In this document: positions 61,601-64,000 of the stretch, piece by piece
Numbering within the stretch: position 1 is the first letter of the stretch
Layout of the letters: each line of letters opens with the position of its first letter
NCBI RefSeq assembly: GCF_003286085.1
Contig: NW_020825469.1
Coordinates: 1-64,000 of the forward strand
Length of the DNA: 64,000 nucleotides
Direction: 5' to 3'
DNA from: Drosophila persimilis
Lineage: Eukaryota > Arthropoda > Insecta > Diptera > Drosophilidae
The notes under the pieces: model-generated
The model's database searches: none
Seen by the model: only the letters and a program-made list of their open reading frames with translations
What the model was told of the DNA's origin: nothing
Position numbers and translations under genes: made by a program

Positions 61601-64000
61601 ATTCGAAATAATATTTCAATCTGCTTACGTAAGCGGAGCACTACCAGTGCAGTAACGGCAGCTAACGCTCTTAATGAGAATTTCATAGGGGGGCTTATTA
61701 ACCACGATGAGGGATATAGGGTTCTTCGCGATATTCGATCGTCTCCGGCTCACTGGGAGGATGAAAAGAAGAAGGTTATGGCCATGATTCGTCAGTTCGG
61801 CCTGCCGACTTTTTTCATTACTCTGTCTGCTGCTGAAACGCGGTGGCCAGAGTTGCTTGTTTTGCTCAAAAAAAACGTAGATAGGGAGATCATTAGCGAA
61901 GAAGAAGCAATGAATCTACCCTACACCGAAAAGGAGCGTCTTATCAGGGCAGATCCAGTTACTTGTGCTAGGTATTTCGATTATAGGTATCGCGAGATTT
62001 TAAAAGTTATGAGGAATCGGGAGGGCATTTTCGGGGAAAACTTCGTCATCAAATATTATTGGCGTGTTGAATTCCAACAAAGAGGTTCCCCCCATATTCA
62101 CGGCATGTTTTGGCTGAAAGATGCCCCAGCAGTGGACTTAACCAGTACAGAGTCAATTTCAACAGTTATAGCCTTCATTAACAAACATATTACAGTTGAT
62201 GTCACAGACTCTGAATTAGCTCCGTATGTTGAATACCAAAAGCATCGGCATAAGGACATGTCATGTCTTAAAAAAGCCAATAAAAGTGGAAAAAAAGTTT
62301 GTAGATTCGGTATTCCATACCCTCCAATGCCCCAAACGGAGATATTGAGTCCACTGCCGGAGGAAACTCCAAACCTTGATTTTCACCAAGGAAATTTTAA
62401 GAAAATTCAAGACCTACTGAATTCTGATCAATCCTCTGATATGATTGATCACTTGAGCATATTTGAGAACTTTCTTTCGCACGAACAAGTGAGCCTCAAT
62501 TACGAGGACTACAAATATGCAATTTCTTCTGGTTTAAAGAAACCACACATTTTTCTAAAAAGGTCATTTGCTGAAATTTGCATTAATGCTTATAATAAAC
62601 ACATCATTTCAATGCAAAGGGCCAATATGGATATCCAATACATTTTGGACCCTTATGCATGCTGTAGCTATATAATAAATTATATAAATAAAACCCAAAG
62701 GGGTATTTCAAAGCTTATGCGCGAGGCGGCAAAAGAAGTTCAAGGGGGCAATTACACGATTAGACAAAAGCTACAGCATATTGGTCACAAATTTATTTCT
62801 GGCACTGAGATATCTGCTCAGGAAGCCGTATATTGTTGTCTAGGAATTCCGTTGTCCGGAACTAGCAACAAATGTGTTCAAGTAAATACTTTCCCTCCAG
62901 AGCAACGAGTTCGAATGCTCAAATCCACAAGCATCCTACAAAATATGCATCAGGAGTCCACTGACATATTCGTCAAAGGATTGCTGGAGCGGTATGAACA
63001 AAGACCAACTGATCTTGAGGGCCTGTGTCTAGCCGATTTTGCAGCAAATTATGAATTTTCTAAAAACGGGAAAAGAACCTGCCAAAATAGAGATGATGAA
63101 GAGGACGAAGAAAATGAGGCACAAGTAGAAGTTTTTATCCCTCTCCGCGATAATAGTGGTTTTATTAGGGAAAGAACTAAGCCGTCCATTTTAAAATATA
63201 TGAGGTTTATTATAAATACAGATAGGTCAAACTATTTTAGAGCATTAGCTATGCTGTTTTATCCGTGGAGAGATGAAGAGAAAGATTTAGTGAGCGTAAA
63301 TTGCGAGGATCTTTATAATAATCATCAGGAGTTGGTAAATTCAAATTTCCAAAAATTCAATGCATTAGGAGATTTGGAAGACGCGCTTAGGAGGGCCATG
63401 GAAGCCCAAGAGAATAGGGAGGAAGGTGAAGAGGTAGTTGATGAGGCGATTGCTGAGGAGTTTAGGGCTTTAGCGATTCCAGAAATAAGTTCCCAGATAA
63501 ATGTTTTGAACTTGAATGACCAGGCAGCGGATCAAGATAGAAGTATTCGATTAATTAAGCTTCCTCCTATTGTATCCCTTAATATTTTAGCTAATTTGAT
63601 TAGATCGCTTAATTTGAAGCAAAAAACCTATCTCACCCATGTTCTGCATAATGTGAGAAATAAGGCAGTTTTTTATGAGTTTGTAGGTGGCGGCGCAGGC
63701 GTCGGCAAGAGTAGAACCATATCTACCATTTTTCAGACCATTTCCCAGGAGTTTAATCGTAGACCAGGATCTAACCCAGAAACTGTTAAAGTTCTGCTGT
63801 GTGCTCCCACAGGAAAAGCTGCATTTGGTATTGGAGGTGCCACACTTCACTCAATGTTTTCTTTACCTCTCAATCAATCCAACCATGCTTTTAAACAATT
63901 GGGTCCAGATTTGTTAAATACCTTGCGTTCAAGATTTATTGATCTTAAAATTCTTATAATTGACGAAATTTCTATGGTCGGTGAAAAAATGTTTTCATAT
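58628..64000 (+). CDS. Helentron Rep/helicase protein (N-terminal 1,791 codons; open at window end)
   Basis: The frame is open from ATG 58628 to the last base. Residues ~110-535 hold a tandem array of 42-residue units; a basic Arg-rich coil follows. Cys pairs (CLSCKGLW at 666, later CRTCH) suggest a zinc-binding element. The Helitron-like N-terminal region (ELSFPTIYAGVKR, ~945) leads to the HUH nickase: RGSPHIHGMFW with His1156 and His1158. The Tyr motif YACCSYIINYINK (Tyr1343, Tyr1348, Tyr1352) follows, with GIS after it. The Pif1-type helicase has Walker A GGGAGVGKS (Lys1694) and Walker B LIIDEIS (Asp1779). It would nick and unwind DNA for rolling-circle transposition. The rest of the helicase lies outside. 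Confidence 0.92.
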   Translation, partial: MPRKNKISALQLSQRRKLRYRSNRDRNSENLENLEIVENVIDADPEFVEPVRNQELETEGPNQETAWQVSGVGQEEQAAIPGEQVENTVGNSDGINEQNKRQVSVRQSVRLRNQHVENIEERVELRTRQGQVVNTERRFKRRRSQRYRATEQAQNTAEHVLRRTDSSIRRQEQVADTARRSRRRQDSGYRAREQEHNTGEHIVRRTDAQIRHEEQVADTVRRSRRRQDPDYRTREQEQNTVEHIVRRTDAQIRHEEQVADTVRRSRRREDPDYRTREQEQNTVEHIVRRTDAQIRHEEQVADTVRRSKRRQDPDYRTREQEQNTVEHIVRRTDAQIRHEEQVADTVRRSRRRQDPDYRTREQEQNTVEHIVRRTDAQIRHEEQVADTVRRSRRRQDPDYRTREQEQNTVEHIVRRTDVQIRHEEQVVNTVRRSRRRQDLDYRTREQEQNTVEHIVRRTDAQIRHEEQVADTVRRSRRREDPDYRTREQEQNTVEHIVRRTDAQIRHEEQVADTVRRSRRRQDLDYRTREQERNTERRQRIRLNNERRRMLEREQDRVRRVQERTLVDRRRISRARDTLARQAARAAARQLEIDAARTASQRVSQYRSDSSNRVEQNLRNASRMQQERANISQEDRAQIEPRIRLSGLEALKVVYNRNVKLGPDQVCLSCKGLWFPKQICKIPRVLLESDCEFSGEIFALESLLEFPSDCPTLKFCRTCHSNIKRRIKPKLFFNELDFPMLPDCLKGLTPLEERLISPRLPFMIIKPILPGGRGQNAIKGAVVNVPISVSDIVKELPRAFHEAQVIQLHLKRRKEYLHAFMAETIRPSNIFEALRYLVTTDLYKKHNVVVNEQWISGFTSDIVPFVASQADAAFLESMQNRDRNVDTEPAHPDEEVEAEELNPGGQETLLENNIPFDDRIIKIAPGQGQRPLDMILDIDSEELSFPTIYAGVKRQSSQSFTTIVRSELRNVDRRGCRTDKLFFNYKKLELIKIRNNISICLRKRSTTSAVTAANALNENFIGGLINHDEGYRVLRDIRSSPAHWEDEKKKVMAMIRQFGLPTFFITLSAAETRWPELLVLLKKNVDREIISEEEAMNLPYTEKERLIRADPVTCARYFDYRYREILKVMRNREGIFGENFVIKYYWRVEFQQRGSPHIHGMFWLKDAPAVDLTSTESISTVIAFINKHITVDVTDSELAPYVEYQKHRHKDMSCLKKANKSGKKVCRFGIPYPPMPQTEILSPLPEETPNLDFHQGNFKKIQDLLNSDQSSDMIDHLSIFENFLSHEQVSLNYEDYKYAISSGLKKPHIFLKRSFAEICINAYNKHIISMQRANMDIQYILDPYACCSYIINYINKTQRGISKLMREAAKEVQGGNYTIRQKLQHIGHKFISGTEISAQEAVYCCLGIPLSGTSNKCVQVNTFPPEQRVRMLKSTSILQNMHQESTDIFVKGLLERYEQRPTDLEGLCLADFAANYEFSKNGKRTCQNRDDEEDEENEAQVEVFIPLRDNSGFIRERTKPSILKYMRFIINTDRSNYFRALAMLFYPWRDEEKDLVSVNCEDLYNNHQELVNSNFQKFNALGDLEDALRRAMEAQENREEGEEVVDEAIAEEFRALAIPEISSQINVLNLNDQAADQDRSIRLIKLPPIVSLNILANLIRSLNLKQKTYLTHVLHNVRNKAVFYEFVGGGAGVGKSRTISTIFQTISQEFNRRPGSNPETVKVLLCAPTGKAAFGIGGATLHSMFSLPLNQSNHAFKQLGPDLLNTLRSRFIDLKILIIDEISMVGEKMFSY
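58960..60230 (+). repeat. 126-bp tandem repeats inside Rep/helicase gene (~10 units)
   Basis: The word CCCTGACTATAGGACAAGAG returns at 59311, 59437 and 59563, a period of 126 bp (42 codons), so the frame is kept. About eight units (from 59240) are nearly the same; two earlier units at about 59010 and 59140 are clearly diverged. Each unit encodes Arg/Glu/Gln-rich sequence such as REQEQNTVEHIVRRTDAQIR. The opposite strand is open too, but only because of the repeat. Confidence 0.93.

Larger units (their letters stand above)
48676..64000 (+). mobile_element. Candidate autonomous Helentron (right end outside window)
   Basis: The left end (TTTATACCCGGTACTC) and the next ~960 bp follow the DINE-1 at 47414 block by block, including the GTCC/GTCT tract at 48818-48876. 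At 49636 the two diverge: DINE-1 goes on to its own right end while this one enters new sequence. About 1.7 kb on, an AT-rich tract and then the Rep/helicase frame at 58628 follow, once the errantivirus 51363-58477 is disregarded. No right end is seen before 64000. That left end and frame belong to one element is inference; the simplest test is the right flank. Confidence 0.65.

Overview
The window looks like Drosophila pericentromeric or rDNA-adjacent heterochromatin. The evidence is a Drosophila-type 28S rRNA 3' segment carrying R1 at its usual 14-bp target, errantivirus-type (gypsy and 17.6/297-like) elements, BEL/Pao and LOA-clade elements, and several DINE-1 (INE-1-like) sequences. I see no ordinary host protein-coding gene. 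Almost every base belongs to nested transposable elements, and many boundaries can be fixed by target-site duplications (TSDs). The species cannot be fixed from the sequence alone.

Left part (1-12,044): the 3' end of a 412/mdg1-like LTR element (+) is split by a shortened BEL/Pao element (534-3942, minus, TSD CAGGT). Its 3' LTR is split by a gypsy-group errantivirus (4570-11785, minus, TSD TGCA) with an intact env frame but a broken pol. The 412-like LTR ends inside an R1-clade non-LTR element (+), which is itself interrupted by a CR1/jockey-like element (12669-16283, minus).

rDNA part (16,284-31,016): the R1 element ends at a 14-bp 28S target, followed by the 3' end of a second, diverged R1, another copy of the target, and the last ~1.26 kb of 28S. 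An LTR element sits just past the 28S end. About 6 kb of this arrangement (R1 3' part, 28S end, LTR element, start of a DINE-1) is tandemly duplicated at roughly 99.8% identity by eye (17941-23906 and 23960-29937).

Middle (31,044-48,675): a deleted 17.6/297-like errantivirus (minus) is followed by the env end of a further copy that shares its LTR. That env stretch is broken in turn by a LOA-clade element (36824-39634) that opens with an HDV-ribozyme-like sequence, a BEL/Pao element (42074-47331, TSD GTTGA), a complete DINE-1 (47414-48508), and finally a Helentron. A 2,311-bp head-to-tail duplication (38570-40880, 40881-43191) adds a second copy of the LOA/BEL junction.

Right part (48,676-64,000): the best candidate for an exciting system is an apparently autonomous Helentron. 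Its left end is DINE-1-like, and its Rep/helicase frame is open from 58628 past the window end (1,791 codons), with an HUH motif, a Tyr motif, Walker A and Walker B, and an unusual ~10-unit tandem array of 42 residues near the N-terminus. Between the left end and the frame sits a young, structurally complete 17.6/297-like errantivirus (51363-58477, +) with near-identical LTRs and open gag, pol and env. The Helentron could be the source of the DINE-1 copies seen here; its right end lies outside the window and gives a sharp test.
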